A stretch of DNA of 64,000 bases from CAVSJA01 sp963728145 (GTDB lineage: Bacteria; Bacteroidota; Bacteroidia; Chitinophagales; Chitinophagaceae): positions 372,001-436,000 of the forward strand of contig CAVSJA010000006.1 of assembly GCA_963728145.1 (NCBI GenBank), written 5' to 3'. Below the pieces are notes generated by a model that was not told the DNA's origin, searched no databases, and saw only the letters and a list, made by a program, of their open reading frames with translations. Positions 52,520-60,003 of this stretch are shown piece after piece. Numbering within the stretch: position 1 is the first letter of the stretch; the number at the start of each line of letters is the position of its first letter. Made by a program: the position numbers and the translations under genes.

Positions 52520-53176
52520 ATGAGATGGATCTTTACATCAATCATAACGCTCTTTCTCTCTCCCCTTGTATTCTCCCAGGCACAATTAGGAAATATCGAG
52601 TATCAGAAGAAAGACAGGCAAGCCCTTGTTATCTATTCGCAATACCCGCCGGATCTGGTTGTAGATGCAATCATGCAGAGGATGGAACAAGCAGGCAATA
52701 AAGGAAAAGAGGATAAAGCATTTCTCAGTAAATCGAGCGTCCTTCAATTCAAAAACGCTTCCATTCCTGAGTTCAATATCAGGGGTGTTGACATGGTATT
52801 TAAAGTGGAGCCGAGGAACAGAAAAGAAAAGGACGAGTCTGTAGTTTATTTGATCCTGATGAAGGGCGTGGACGATTTCGTCACCTCCGCATCGGATCCA
52901 GAGCTGATCGAATCCTCAAAGAATTTTCTTACATCACATAAACCCCGAATAGAAGCACAAAATCTTGAAATGGAGATTGGAAAACAAGATGAGATGGTAA
53001 GGAAAGAAGAAAAGAAACTTGAAAGCATGGTGCAGGAGCAACTGGAAATTGAAAAAAAGGCAAAGGCCTTGCAAGACAAATTGCTGCTTAACAAAAAAGA
53101 CCAGGAAACGCAAGCGGCGCTTATAACAAATCAAAAAACGATTCTGGAAAATATGAAGGGGAAAAGAAAATCTTAA
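52520..53176 (+). CDS. Exported coiled-coil protein of unknown function
   Basis: 218 residues from the ATG at 52520, which gives a signal peptide (LFLSPLVFSQA); the frame is open from 52448. The mature part has an alpha/beta segment (IEYQKKDRQALVIYSQYPPDLVVDAI, cited in part) and from about residue 150 a long Glu/Lys/Gln-rich coiled coil. No family recognised. It is divergent from the flippase gene. The stop is followed within 10 bp by the GTTTGGC array. Confidence 0.65.
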   Translation: MRWIFTSIITLFLSPLVFSQAQLGNIEYQKKDRQALVIYSQYPPDLVVDAIMQRMEQAGNKGKEDKAFLSKSSVLQFKNASIPEFNIRGVDMVFKVEPRNRKEKDESVVYLILMKGVDDFVTSASDPELIESSKNFLTSHKPRIEAQNLEMEIGKQDEMVRKEEKKLESMVQEQLEIEKKAKALQDKLLLNKKDQETQAALITNQKTILENMKGKRKS

Positions 53177-53182
53177 GTTAAT

Positions 53183-53328
53183 CGTTTGGCGTTTGGCGTT
53201 TGGTGTTTGGCGTTTTTTAATTGTAATGTTCCTGAGCGATAGCCAAATACTTCATGGGGAGATCGAAAGCGGCAGCAACGCCAAACACCAAACACCAAAC
53301 GCCAAACACCAAACGCCAAACGCCAAAC
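53183..53328. repeat. Inverted array of 7-nt GTTTGGC words between convergent genes
   Basis: The left arm (53183-53216) consists of about five GTTTGGC/GTTTGGT units; the right arm (53278-53328) has about seven reverse-complement units (GCCAAAC/ACCAAAC). The spacer is about 60 bp. The right arm abuts the stop codon of the cytochrome peroxidase gene. It is one of the cleanest examples in the window. Confidence 0.82.
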
Positions 53329-54368
53329 TATTTCGGTTCTGCGAAACGTTTATCCTTCAGAAGAGTCGAGTCTGTCAAAGTCCTTAAGAATTGACCGAGA
53401 TAAAAGCGATCGAGAGTCGATAGCGGAATCTTGTTTTTTAGTAAGGGATCTAACGTTGGCCCATCCTGGATACCAGAGTTATAATGTTCCAAAACATTGG
53501 GTATACCAAAGAATCGACCATCATGTCCATATGGTGATGTAAGCATTACATTACGAAGACTGGGTACTTTGAACTTTAATGAATCTTCTTTCTTATTTGT
53601 AATACGCATTCTTCCCAAATCATTTAAAGTAGGATTAACTGGAATACCGCTATTCCGATAACTGAAATCAGTGAACATTGGTTCTGCATGGCAGCTCGCA
53701 CATTTTTCTTTGAAGATGGTATAACCTGTGTTTTCATCATTCGTGAATATTGCCTGACCTCTTTTCATCTTATCGTATTTCGATTCTGATGAAACAATTG
53801 ATCCAACAAACTGCGTAAGTGCTTTCAACATTCGCTGGCTATTGATCTCATCATCCCCGAACGCTCTTCGGAACATAATGGGATAAGCGCTATCTGTCTT
53901 TAGTTTATTGATGACATTATTGATATCTTCTGCCATTTCATTCGGAGCGGTAATTGGCGCAAGTGGCTGTACTTCTATATGTGCAATGCCACCATCCCAA
54001 TGCATTTCTTTATGCCAGGCCATATTGAATAATCCGGGTGAATTTCTTAAAGTGAATTGATTATTGAAACCATGGCTGAGGTCATGATCGAAGGTTGCAA
54101 AAGCAGCGAATTGCTGGTGACAGGAAGCGCAGGGAAAATTTCCATCTTTAGACAAACGACCATCGTAGAATAATTTTTTGCCTAAATCAAAACCTTGCTG
54201 CGTTAAAGGATTGCCTGAAAATTTATAATTCGGTTCGGGAAAGCCAGTAGGTGTTTTGAATTCCAGTGGAGTTGTTGTAGAGCCAGTATCTTTCTTACTG
54301 CATGAATTGATAATTAATGCTGCGGTAAAAAGGATGCAGGAGATCCATATCGTCAGTCTTAGCGTCAA
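53328..54368 (-). CDS. Di-heme cytochrome c peroxidase / MauG family lipoprotein (MbnH-like)
   Basis: 346 residues. A lipobox (IINSC, Cys23) is followed by two c-type heme sites, C80-A-S-C83-H84 and C223-A-S-C226-H227. Family motifs include GKKLFYDGRLS, RNSPGLFNMAWH and VPSLRNVMLTSPYGHDGRF. Members of this family include H2O2-reducing peroxidases and MauG-like oxidases that modify protein residues. The start lies 2 bp after the stop of an MbnP-like gene, so this is the MbnH-type partner. It would act in the periplasm. Confidence 0.9.
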   Translation of the reverse strand: MTLRLTIWISCILFTAALIINSCSKKDTGSTTTPLEFKTPTGFPEPNYKFSGNPLTQQGFDLGKKLFYDGRLSKDGNFPCASCHQQFAAFATFDHDLSHGFNNQFTLRNSPGLFNMAWHKEMHWDGGIAHIEVQPLAPITAPNEMAEDINNVINKLKTDSAYPIMFRRAFGDDEINSQRMLKALTQFVGSIVSSESKYDKMKRGQAIFTNDENTGYTIFKEKCASCHAEPMFTDFSYRNSGIPVNPTLNDLGRMRITNKKEDSLKFKVPSLRNVMLTSPYGHDGRFFGIPNVLEHYNSGIQDGPTLDPLLKNKIPLSTLDRFYLGQFLRTLTDSTLLKDKRFAEPK

Positions 54369-54370
54369 GT

Positions 54371-55183
54371 TTATTCATTTACTATCTGGGTCACGACAAA
54401 CATCTTTGCATAGTTCTCCGAGATCTGTCTTGCCAGGGGGCCGGGTGTTGTACAAACAGGGTTATCGCTGAATTTAAGGTCATAGGGACTATAAAACCAG
54501 CTATTGATATTAGCAGTAACAATGATCTCGCTGCTCTTCTCTGGTTTGAGATCAATATTCTCTGCAAAGGGAAACAATAAAGTTACCTTTTTTATTGTGT
54601 TGTCCGGTTCCTTAAAGCCACCGATATGGTATTCAAAAGCATTGTTTGCCACATTCGCGGATGGAGAATTTCCTTCCAGCTTGGCCATAATATATCCGGA
54701 ATTCCATGTCCAGAACATTCCCTTCGCCGGATCCAATGCACCGGTTTGGGCGCCGCTAACATTTCTTGCGCTATCAACCCCAATTACAAAACCGATACGA
54801 TTATATTGATAAGGTTGAATATTCAATTTGATCTTGGTAGTGTTGGAATCCGAAAAATCAACCAGGAAATATTTATCAGCAGCGATCTTGAATACTTTGC
54901 CAGAATCTGTATTGATCAATTCAATTCCATGAATATAGAATTTGAAGCTCTTAACGGTATATGATTCGTCGAAGTAATTTGTGTATGTCGTTGTGTCGAA
55001 ATTAAGCTCGTTGGTATCCACCATAGCTTTAAATCTCAATAAAAGATTATGGTCTTTTACAATCACATGGGGAGGCAAGTCTTCAGCGCTTAATTCTTTT
55101 TTGCAGGAAATGGCAATCACCATTACTGCTATTGAAAGAAATGCGGCGCTAAACCAGGTATTCACTTTGGGGGTGTATTTCAT
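54371..55183 (-). CDS. MbnP-like lipoprotein
   Basis: 270 residues with a lipobox (VIAISC, Cys27). The mature protein has the MbnP pattern: KFYIHGIELI, a GVDSARNVSGAQTGALDP segment, GMFWTWNSGYIMAKLEG with Trp158 and Trp160, and FEYHIGGF with His186. In characterised MbnP proteins a Trp is oxidised to kynurenine by the MbnH di-heme partner and contributes to copper binding. It is directly upstream of the di-heme peroxidase gene (2-bp gap). No methanobactin peptide is visible, so the role is probably copper handling in general. Confidence 0.8.
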   Translation of the reverse strand: MKYTPKVNTWFSAAFLSIAVMVIAISCKKELSAEDLPPHVIVKDHNLLLRFKAMVDTNELNFDTTTYTNYFDESYTVKSFKFYIHGIELINTDSGKVFKIAADKYFLVDFSDSNTTKIKLNIQPYQYNRIGFVIGVDSARNVSGAQTGALDPAKGMFWTWNSGYIMAKLEGNSPSANVANNAFEYHIGGFKEPDNTIKKVTLLFPFAENIDLKPEKSSEIIVTANINSWFYSPYDLKFSDNPVCTTPGPLARQISENYAKMFVVTQIVNE

Positions 55184-55193
55184 AGTCGGCTTG

Positions 55194-55601
55194 TTATAGA
55201 TCTCCCGGGCGTATTTTCTTACGGTTCTGTTTATGGGCTGATTGCTTTTTCTTTGAATCGAGACGCTTTTCTTTTACAGCCTTTCCGGGCTTTGTCCTAA
55301 CCCTTTTCTTCTCCTTTTTCAAGGCTTTTTCCAACAGCTCATTGATCTTTTCGATCACTTCTTCTTTATTGGCTAACTGGCTGCGGTGCAACTGGCTCCT
55401 AACCTGCAAAAATCCTTCCGAATTTATCCGGTTTGCTAATTTATTCCGGACCAATTCCTTCTGTTCCTCAGTGAAGTATAGGGATTTTTCTATAGGAAAA
55501 CTCCCTTCCACCTGAGTCTCCACCTTATTCACGTTTTGGCCTCCCTTTCCCCCGCTTCTGGATGTCTTAAACTGTATTTCTTTCGAAACGTCTATCTTCA
55601 T
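55194..55601 (-). CDS. arfB: Alternative ribosome-rescue factor ArfB
   Basis: 135 residues with the GGQ peptide-release motif at 20-22 (SRSGGKGGQNVNKVET) and a long basic C-terminal tail (KKEKKRVRTKPGKAVKEKR, then KKQSAHKQNRKK) that enters the empty mRNA channel of stalled ribosomes. It hydrolyses peptidyl-tRNA on non-stop complexes. It ends 10 bp from the MbnP start on the same strand and is divergent from dtd, only 20 bp away. Confidence 0.93.
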   Translation of the reverse strand: MKIDVSKEIQFKTSRSGGKGGQNVNKVETQVEGSFPIEKSLYFTEEQKELVRNKLANRINSEGFLQVRSQLHRSQLANKEEVIEKINELLEKALKKEKKRVRTKPGKAVKEKRLDSKKKQSAHKQNRKKIRPGDL

Positions 55602-55621
55602 TTTCTAAAGGTAAAACATCT

Positions 55622-56074
55622 ATGCGGGCGGTCATTCAGCGGGTAAGCCAGGCCAGCGTAACGATCAATAACAATATACGTTCATCCATAGGAAAGGGTT
55701 TGTTGGTTCTGGCTGGTATTGAGGACGCTGATGGCCCCGAAGACCTGGAGTGGCTGAGCTGGAAAATCGTCAGCCTCCGCATCTTTAACGATGAAAATGG
55801 GGTAATGAATGTGTCGCTAAAGGACCATGGAGGAGATATTCTTCTGGTGAGTCAGTTTACCCTTCATGCATCGAACAAAAAAGGCAACCGGCCTTCCTAT
55901 ATCCGGGCAAGCAAACCTGAAATTGCAATTCCATTGTATGAAAAGTTCATATTACAATTGACTAAGGATTTGGGAAAAGAAATACATACAGGAGAATTCG
56001 GTGCGGATATGAAAGTGCAGTTGATCAATGATGGTCCGGTGACGATTTGGTTTGATACGAAGGTGAAGGAATAG
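55622..56074 (+). CDS. dtd: D-aminoacyl-tRNA deacylase
   Basis: 150 residues. The start [13 protein letters not shown] is typical, and the two catalytic motifs are present: SQFTL near 78-82 and the Gly-cisPro motif NDGPVT near the C-terminus. It removes D-amino acids and glycine from mischarged tRNAs. Its start is 20 bp from that of the divergent arfB gene, so two translation quality-control genes share a very short promoter region. The stop lies at the start of a long CAATAGG array. Confidence 0.95.
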   Translation: MRAVIQRVSQASVTINNNIRSSIGKGLLVLAGIEDADGPEDLEWLSWKIVSLRIFNDENGVMNVSLKDHGGDILLVSQFTLHASNKKGNRPSYIRASKPEIAIPLYEKFILQLTKDLGKEIHTGEFGADMKVQLINDGPVTIWFDTKVKE

Positions 56075-56244
56075 GCAATGGGCAATGGGCAATAGGCAAA
56101 AGGCAATAGGCAAAAGGCAATAGGCAAAAGGCAATAGGCAATGGGCAATAGGCAAAAATCAAATACCCGTGAATCATTAGACAATACGTTTCCGGTGCTT
56201 TGGGATACTTGTTGCCCATTGCCCATTGCCAGTTGCCTATTGCC
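56074..56244. repeat. Inverted array of 7-nt GCAATAGG-type words after dtd
   Basis: The left arm (about 56074-56158) has about 12 units of GGCAATG/GGCAATA/GGCAAAA; the right arm (about 56211-56244) has about five reverse-complement units (TTGCCCA/TTGCCTA). The spacer is about 50 bp. It lies between two genes in the same direction. The word is the same as in the array at 59785-60002. Confidence 0.82.
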
Positions 56245-56299
56245 GCAAAATGGCACCTAATTGGTAGTTTTCTGTACATTAGAATACACTTAAATCTCA

Positions 56300-57439
56300 A
56301 TGATCATGAAACAAGATTCAATCGACACAATCGGAGAAACAAAATCGAGTTCGCGGAGAACAGCAATCAAGACTATTGCTGCTGGTGGCGTAGGTTTATT
56401 GTTTTCACCTCACTCGCTTCTGGCTGCAACGCGGCAGAAAAAAACCAGGCTGGGTATTGCATTGGTTGGACTAGGCTATTATAGCAAAGATCTTCTTACA
56501 CCGGCATTGCAGCAGACAACGAACTGTTATCTGGCAGGCATTGTTACCGGTACACCTTCAAAGGCAGAAGAATGGAAGGCCAAATACAATATTCCCGATA
56601 AGAACATTTACAACTATCAAACATTCGAACAAATAGCGAACAACGATGATATAGATGTGATCTATATCGTTCTTCCGCCATCCATGCATAAGGAATATGT
56701 TATTCGTGCAGCAAACATTGGTAAACACGTGTTCTGTGAAAAACCCATGGCTATAACTGAAGCAGAATGTAAGGCCATGATTGATGCCTGCAATAAGAAT
56801 AAAAGAAAGTTGGCTATTGGCTATCGATTGCAACATGATCCTAATACCCAGGCATGGCGGAAAATTGTTAAGGACAAATCGTTGGGAAAAATTACCAAAG
56901 TAAGTTGTGCTGCTGGTTATGTCGACAATCGCACGAATCATTGGAAACAAAACAAGGCATTGGGCGGGGGAGTGATGTATGATATGGGTGTGTATCCAAT
57001 CCAGGGAGTTCGTATGGGAACTGGTATGGAGCCGATTGCAGTGGTATCAGCAAAAACTTCCACCACGCGTCCGGAGATCTATAAAAATGGATTGGATGAA
57101 ACTGCAATTGCAACGCTTGAATTTCCGGGAGGAATCATGGGGGATATTAAAACCAGTTTTGGTGAGAATATCAATTTCCTGAATATTACTTGCGAGAAAG
57201 GAGAAATCAAGATGGCACCCTATTCAGCGTATGCTGGTGTTAAAGGCAGCAGTCCTCTTGGTGAAATTAATTTCCCTTACAATGTTCCATATCAGCAAGC
57301 CAAACAAATGGATGATGATTGTCTCTCAATTATGAATAACAAACCCATGCAAGTACCGGGTGAAGAAGGTTTGCGGGATATTAAGGTCGTTGAAGCAATT
57401 TATAAATCCGCAGCAAGTGGGCAACGAGTGAATCTTTAA
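56300..57439 (+). CDS. Tat-exported Gfo/Idh/MocA family oxidoreductase
   Basis: 379 residues (an ATG at 56306 is an alternative start). The N-terminus has a twin-arginine signal (SSRRTAIKTIAAGG), so the enzyme is probably exported folded with its NAD(P) cofactor, like glucose-fructose oxidoreductase. The Rossmann start is RLGIALVGLGYYSKDLL and the conserved EKP motif is VFCEKPMAITEAE. The substrate is probably a sugar or sugar derivative. It is followed 9 bp later by a MazG-like gene. Confidence 0.9.
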   Translation: MIMKQDSIDTIGETKSSSRRTAIKTIAAGGVGLLFSPHSLLAATRQKKTRLGIALVGLGYYSKDLLTPALQQTTNCYLAGIVTGTPSKAEEWKAKYNIPDKNIYNYQTFEQIANNDDIDVIYIVLPPSMHKEYVIRAANIGKHVFCEKPMAITEAECKAMIDACNKNKRKLAIGYRLQHDPNTQAWRKIVKDKSLGKITKVSCAAGYVDNRTNHWKQNKALGGGVMYDMGVYPIQGVRMGTGMEPIAVVSAKTSTTRPEIYKNGLDETAIATLEFPGGIMGDIKTSFGENINFLNITCEKGEIKMAPYSAYAGVKGSSPLGEINFPYNVPYQQAKQMDDDCLSIMNNKPMQVPGEEGLRDIKVVEAIYKSAASGQRVNL

Positions 57440-57448
57440 ATCATAAGC

Positions 57449-57772
57449 ATGACCATTCAGCAGGCGCAGACAGACGTTGACAATTGGATCAACACAATTG
57501 GTGTTCGCTATTTCAGCGAACTCACCAATTTGGGAATATTAATGGAAGAGGTTGGAGAATTATCGAGAATAATGGTGAGAACATACGGCGACCAATCCTT
57601 CAAGGAAAGTGATAAGAATAAAGAACTATCAGAAGAAATGGCTGATATTTTATGGGTATTGATCTGTCTCGCCAATCAAACAGGCGTCGATCTCACCGAC
57701 GCACTGCAGAAGAGCATAGAGAAGAAAACGAAGCGCGACGCGGAGCGGCACACGAAGAACAAAAAGCTGTGA
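57449..57772 (+). CDS. MazG-like nucleotide pyrophosphohydrolase
   Basis: 107 residues with the metal-binding EExxE/ExxD pattern of MazG-like enzymes: LMEEVGELSRIM and LSEEMADILWVL. Members hydrolyse (d)NTPs to monophosphates, a house-cleaning activity. The C-terminus is basic (KKTKRDAERHTKNKK) and short. It starts 9 bp after the oxidoreductase gene. The stop lies within the left arm of the GAGCTGT array. Confidence 0.9.
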   Translation: MTIQQAQTDVDNWINTIGVRYFSELTNLGILMEEVGELSRIMVRTYGDQSFKESDKNKELSEEMADILWVLICLANQTGVDLTDALQKSIEKKTKRDAERHTKNKKL

Positions 57773-57879
57773 GCTGTGAGCCTCGAGCCGCGAGCTTTTA
57801 TTAAACTCATAATTGAATCTACTTACCCAATGGTATGTGCTTGCATGGGCTCGTAGCTCGCAGCTCATGGCTCACAGCT
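57767..57879. repeat. Inverted array of 7-nt GCTGTGA words upstream of glyS
   Basis: The left arm (57767-57797) reads GCTGTGA, GCTGTGA, GCCTCGA, GCCGCGA, starting inside the last codons of the MazG-like gene; the right arm (57850-57879) is the reverse complement (GCTCGTAGCTCGCAGCTCA). The spacer is about 50 bp. It ends 7 bp before the glyS -7 box. Confidence 0.78.
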
Positions 57880-57885
57880 TTCTTT

Positions 57886-57893
57886 TATATTTG
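57886..57893 (+). promoter_or_regulatory. Bacteroidota -7 box of glyS
   Basis: TATATTTG matches TAnnTTTG exactly and ends 7 bp before the glyS ATG, so the transcript would begin at or next to the start codon. The expected -33 position is inside the right arm of the word array, where no TTG box is present. Confidence 0.45.
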
Positions 57894-57900
57894 CACCCTT

Positions 57901-59340
57901 ATGGCAACAGACAGCAACCGATTTCAGGCAATAATTTCGCATTCTAAAGAATATGGCTATATTTTTCCTTCGAGTGAAATCTATGATGGCCTGAGTGCAG
58001 TTTATGATTATGGTCAGTGGGGTAGTGAACTCAAAAAAAATATCCGTGATTACTGGTGGAAGAGCATGACGCAGTTTCATGAGAATATTGTTGGGATTGA
58101 TGCCGCAATATTCATGCATCCTACTGTGTGGAAAGCGAGCGGTCACGTTGAAAATTTCAACGATCCGATGATCGATAATAAGGATAGCAAGAAAAGGTAC
58201 CGCGTGGATCATTTGATCGAAGCGCACGCAGATAAACTGGAAGCAGAAGGAAAAAAGGATGAAGCCGAAAAGTTGGTCGCCGATATGGAGAAACTGGTTG
58301 CCAATGAAGACTTCAATGCCCTGAAAGAAATGATCATGGATAATAAGATCGTTTGCGGGGTAAGTAAAACATCAAACTGGACGGATATCCGAAAATTCAA
58401 CCTGATGTTCTCAACCCAATTGGGAAGCGTGGCTGAAGAGGCTGAAGTGATTTATCTGCGCCCTGAAACTGCACAAGGTATTTTTGTCAATTTCTTAAAT
58501 GTTCAAAAAACAGGAAGACTAAAAATTCCATTCGGCATCGCACAAACCGGTAAAGCGTTCCGGAATGAGATCGTAGCGAGGCAATTCATTTTCCGTATGC
58601 GCGAATTTGAGCAGATGGAAATGCAATACTTCGTACGGCCTGGCACTCAGCGTGAATGGTACGAATTCTGGAAAGCCGAAAGAATGAAATGGCATCAGAG
58701 TCTTGGTATCCCTGCGGAACAATTCCGTTTTCATGATCATCTCAAACCAGCGTTTTATGCAGACGCGGCCTGCGATATTGAATATAATTTCCCTATAGGT
58801 TTCAAAGAGATAGAAGGGGTGCACTCCCGAACCGATTACGACCTGAGCAAGCACCAGGAATTCAGTCGTAAAAAGCTCCAGTATTTTGATCATGAAGTAA
58901 ACCAAAACTACATTCCTTACGTAGTTGAGACATCAGTGGGTCTCGATAGAACAGTGATGATGGTGTTGAGCGAGGCGTACCAAGAAGAAGATCTGAGCAC
59001 TGCTGATAAACAGGATAGCAGGGCGGTACTAAGAATTCCGGCAAAATTGGCTCCAGTTAAACTTGCTGTGCTTCCTTTAGTCAAAAAAGATGGATTGCCA
59101 GAAATTGGTCGAAACATTATTGATGAGTGTAAAACATCCTTCAGGTGTTTTTACGAAGAGAAAGACACGATTGGCAAACGATATCGTAGAATGGACGCAA
59201 TTGGAACACCATTTTGCGTAACGGTTGATCAGCAAACAAAAGAAGATAATTCAGTAACTATTCGAGACCGTGATACGATGAAACAGGAGCGGATTCCAAT
59301 CTCCAAAATCAAAGAGATTGTGGAAAAGAAGATTTCCTGA
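57901..59340 (+). CDS. glyS: Glycyl-tRNA synthetase, dimeric (eukaryote-like) type
   Basis: 479 residues from the ATG at 57901; the longer frame from 57835 crosses the word array and is rejected. Class II motifs are present: motif 1 region FPSSEIYDGLSAVYDYG, motif 2 AQTGKAFRNEI, YLRPETAQGIFVNF, and motif 3 SVGLDRTVMMVL. The C-terminal anticodon-binding domain starts near residue 385. This single-chain alpha2 form is the one used in Bacteroidota. It charges tRNA-Gly. Confidence 0.95.
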   Translation: MATDSNRFQAIISHSKEYGYIFPSSEIYDGLSAVYDYGQWGSELKKNIRDYWWKSMTQFHENIVGIDAAIFMHPTVWKASGHVENFNDPMIDNKDSKKRYRVDHLIEAHADKLEAEGKKDEAEKLVADMEKLVANEDFNALKEMIMDNKIVCGVSKTSNWTDIRKFNLMFSTQLGSVAEEAEVIYLRPETAQGIFVNFLNVQKTGRLKIPFGIAQTGKAFRNEIVARQFIFRMREFEQMEMQYFVRPGTQREWYEFWKAERMKWHQSLGIPAEQFRFHDHLKPAFYADAACDIEYNFPIGFKEIEGVHSRTDYDLSKHQEFSRKKLQYFDHEVNQNYIPYVVETSVGLDRTVMMVLSEAYQEEDLSTADKQDSRAVLRIPAKLAPVKLAVLPLVKKDGLPEIGRNIIDECKTSFRCFYEEKDTIGKRYRRMDAIGTPFCVTVDQQTKEDNSVTIRDRDTMKQERIPISKIKEIVEKKIS

Positions 59341-59449
59341 TATACCTTTGCGTAGATAACTTTATTTTTACTTCACAATTTCCAATACCCCTTGCAAGCC
59401 CGACGAAGATCCATTCAGGCTCTTGACCGGAACTTTGAATTACTATTCT

Positions 59450-59782
59450 ATGCTTGCTTTCGAGTTTACCATTAATTTTCTCTGGTTAATTCCAGTAGCC
59501 ATTATTGCATTTATTGCTGGACTTCTCTTCCGTTCCATGCAGGTTGCAAAGGCTAAAGACCGCGTTGCCGAACTTGATAAAGACCTCCTAAATGCGCATG
59601 CGGAAATTCTCGAACTCCACCACGAAAAAGCGGAATTAGAAAAACGCTTAAAGGATTCTCCCATACCAGTTATTCCTATCAAGAGTAACAAAGAAGAAAA
59701 CAATCCCGACAAACTTCCCGATGTGGGAATGAGGAAGAAGTTATTGGGAGGTAATCAACCATCTGCGCAGAAGAATTCTTAA
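59450..59782 (+). CDS. Small membrane protein with coiled coil
   Basis: 110 residues from the ATG at 59450 (frame open from 59423). One transmembrane helix (about 8-28, [18 protein letters not shown]) is followed by a coiled coil (about 33-65) and a Pro/Lys-rich tail. The layout recalls small membrane anchors of LapA or DUF1049 type, but I cannot assign a family. It follows glyS by 109 bp. The stop is immediately followed by a CAATGGG array. Confidence 0.65.
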   Translation: MLAFEFTINFLWLIPVAIIAFIAGLLFRSMQVAKAKDRVAELDKDLLNAHAEILELHHEKAELEKRLKDSPIPVIPIKSNKEENNPDKLPDVGMRKKLLGGNQPSAQKNS

Positions 59783-59784
59783 GG

Positions 59785-60002
59785 CAATGGGCAATGGGCA
59801 ATGGGCAATAGGCAATAGGCAATAGGCAATAGGCAATAGGCAATAGGCAATAGGCAATAGAAAGATTAGCTAAGCAAGATAATAAAATGCAACCCCGGAA
59901 CTTCCGGGGTTTTTAATTTTTTATGGCTTAAAAAGAATATCGGCTTCATTTGCTTCGTCAATTGCCTATTGCCCATTGCCCATTGCCTATTGCCTATTGC
60001 TC
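59785..60002. repeat. Inverted array of 7-nt CAATGGG/CAATAGG words flanking a terminator
   Basis: The left arm (59785-59861) has about 11 units (three CAATGGG then CAATAGG); the right arm (about 59958-60002) has about six reverse-complement units. A rho-independent terminator and about 80 bp of other sequence lie between the arms. The left arm begins 2 bp after one stop codon and the right arm ends 1 bp before the convergent stop codon. Confidence 0.82.
59891..59915 (+). terminator. Rho-independent terminator inside the word array
   Basis: AACCCCGGAA (59891-59900) and TTCCGGGGTT (59902-59911) form a near-perfect stem with a tiny loop, followed by TTTAATTTTTT. It lies in the middle of the spacer between the arms of the CAATAGG array, showing that the array is distinct from the terminator itself. 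Confidence 0.85.
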
Positions 60003-60003
60003 C

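Noticed and set aside
53193..53387. Frame with repeated NAKHQTP peptide
   Set aside because: Direct translation of the right arm of the GTTTGGC array running into the cytochrome peroxidase gene antisense.
55897..56300. Overlapping frames on the minus strand through the CAATAGG array, giving Leu/Pro/Ile/Ala/Cys-rich peptides
   Set aside because: They are translations of the 7-nt word array and its spacer; the composition is low-complexity and the frames overlap dtd. Not genes.
56074..60002. Regularly repeated words considered as CRISPR arrays
   Set aside because: Units are only 7 nt with no spacers between them, arms are inverted, and there are no cas genes.
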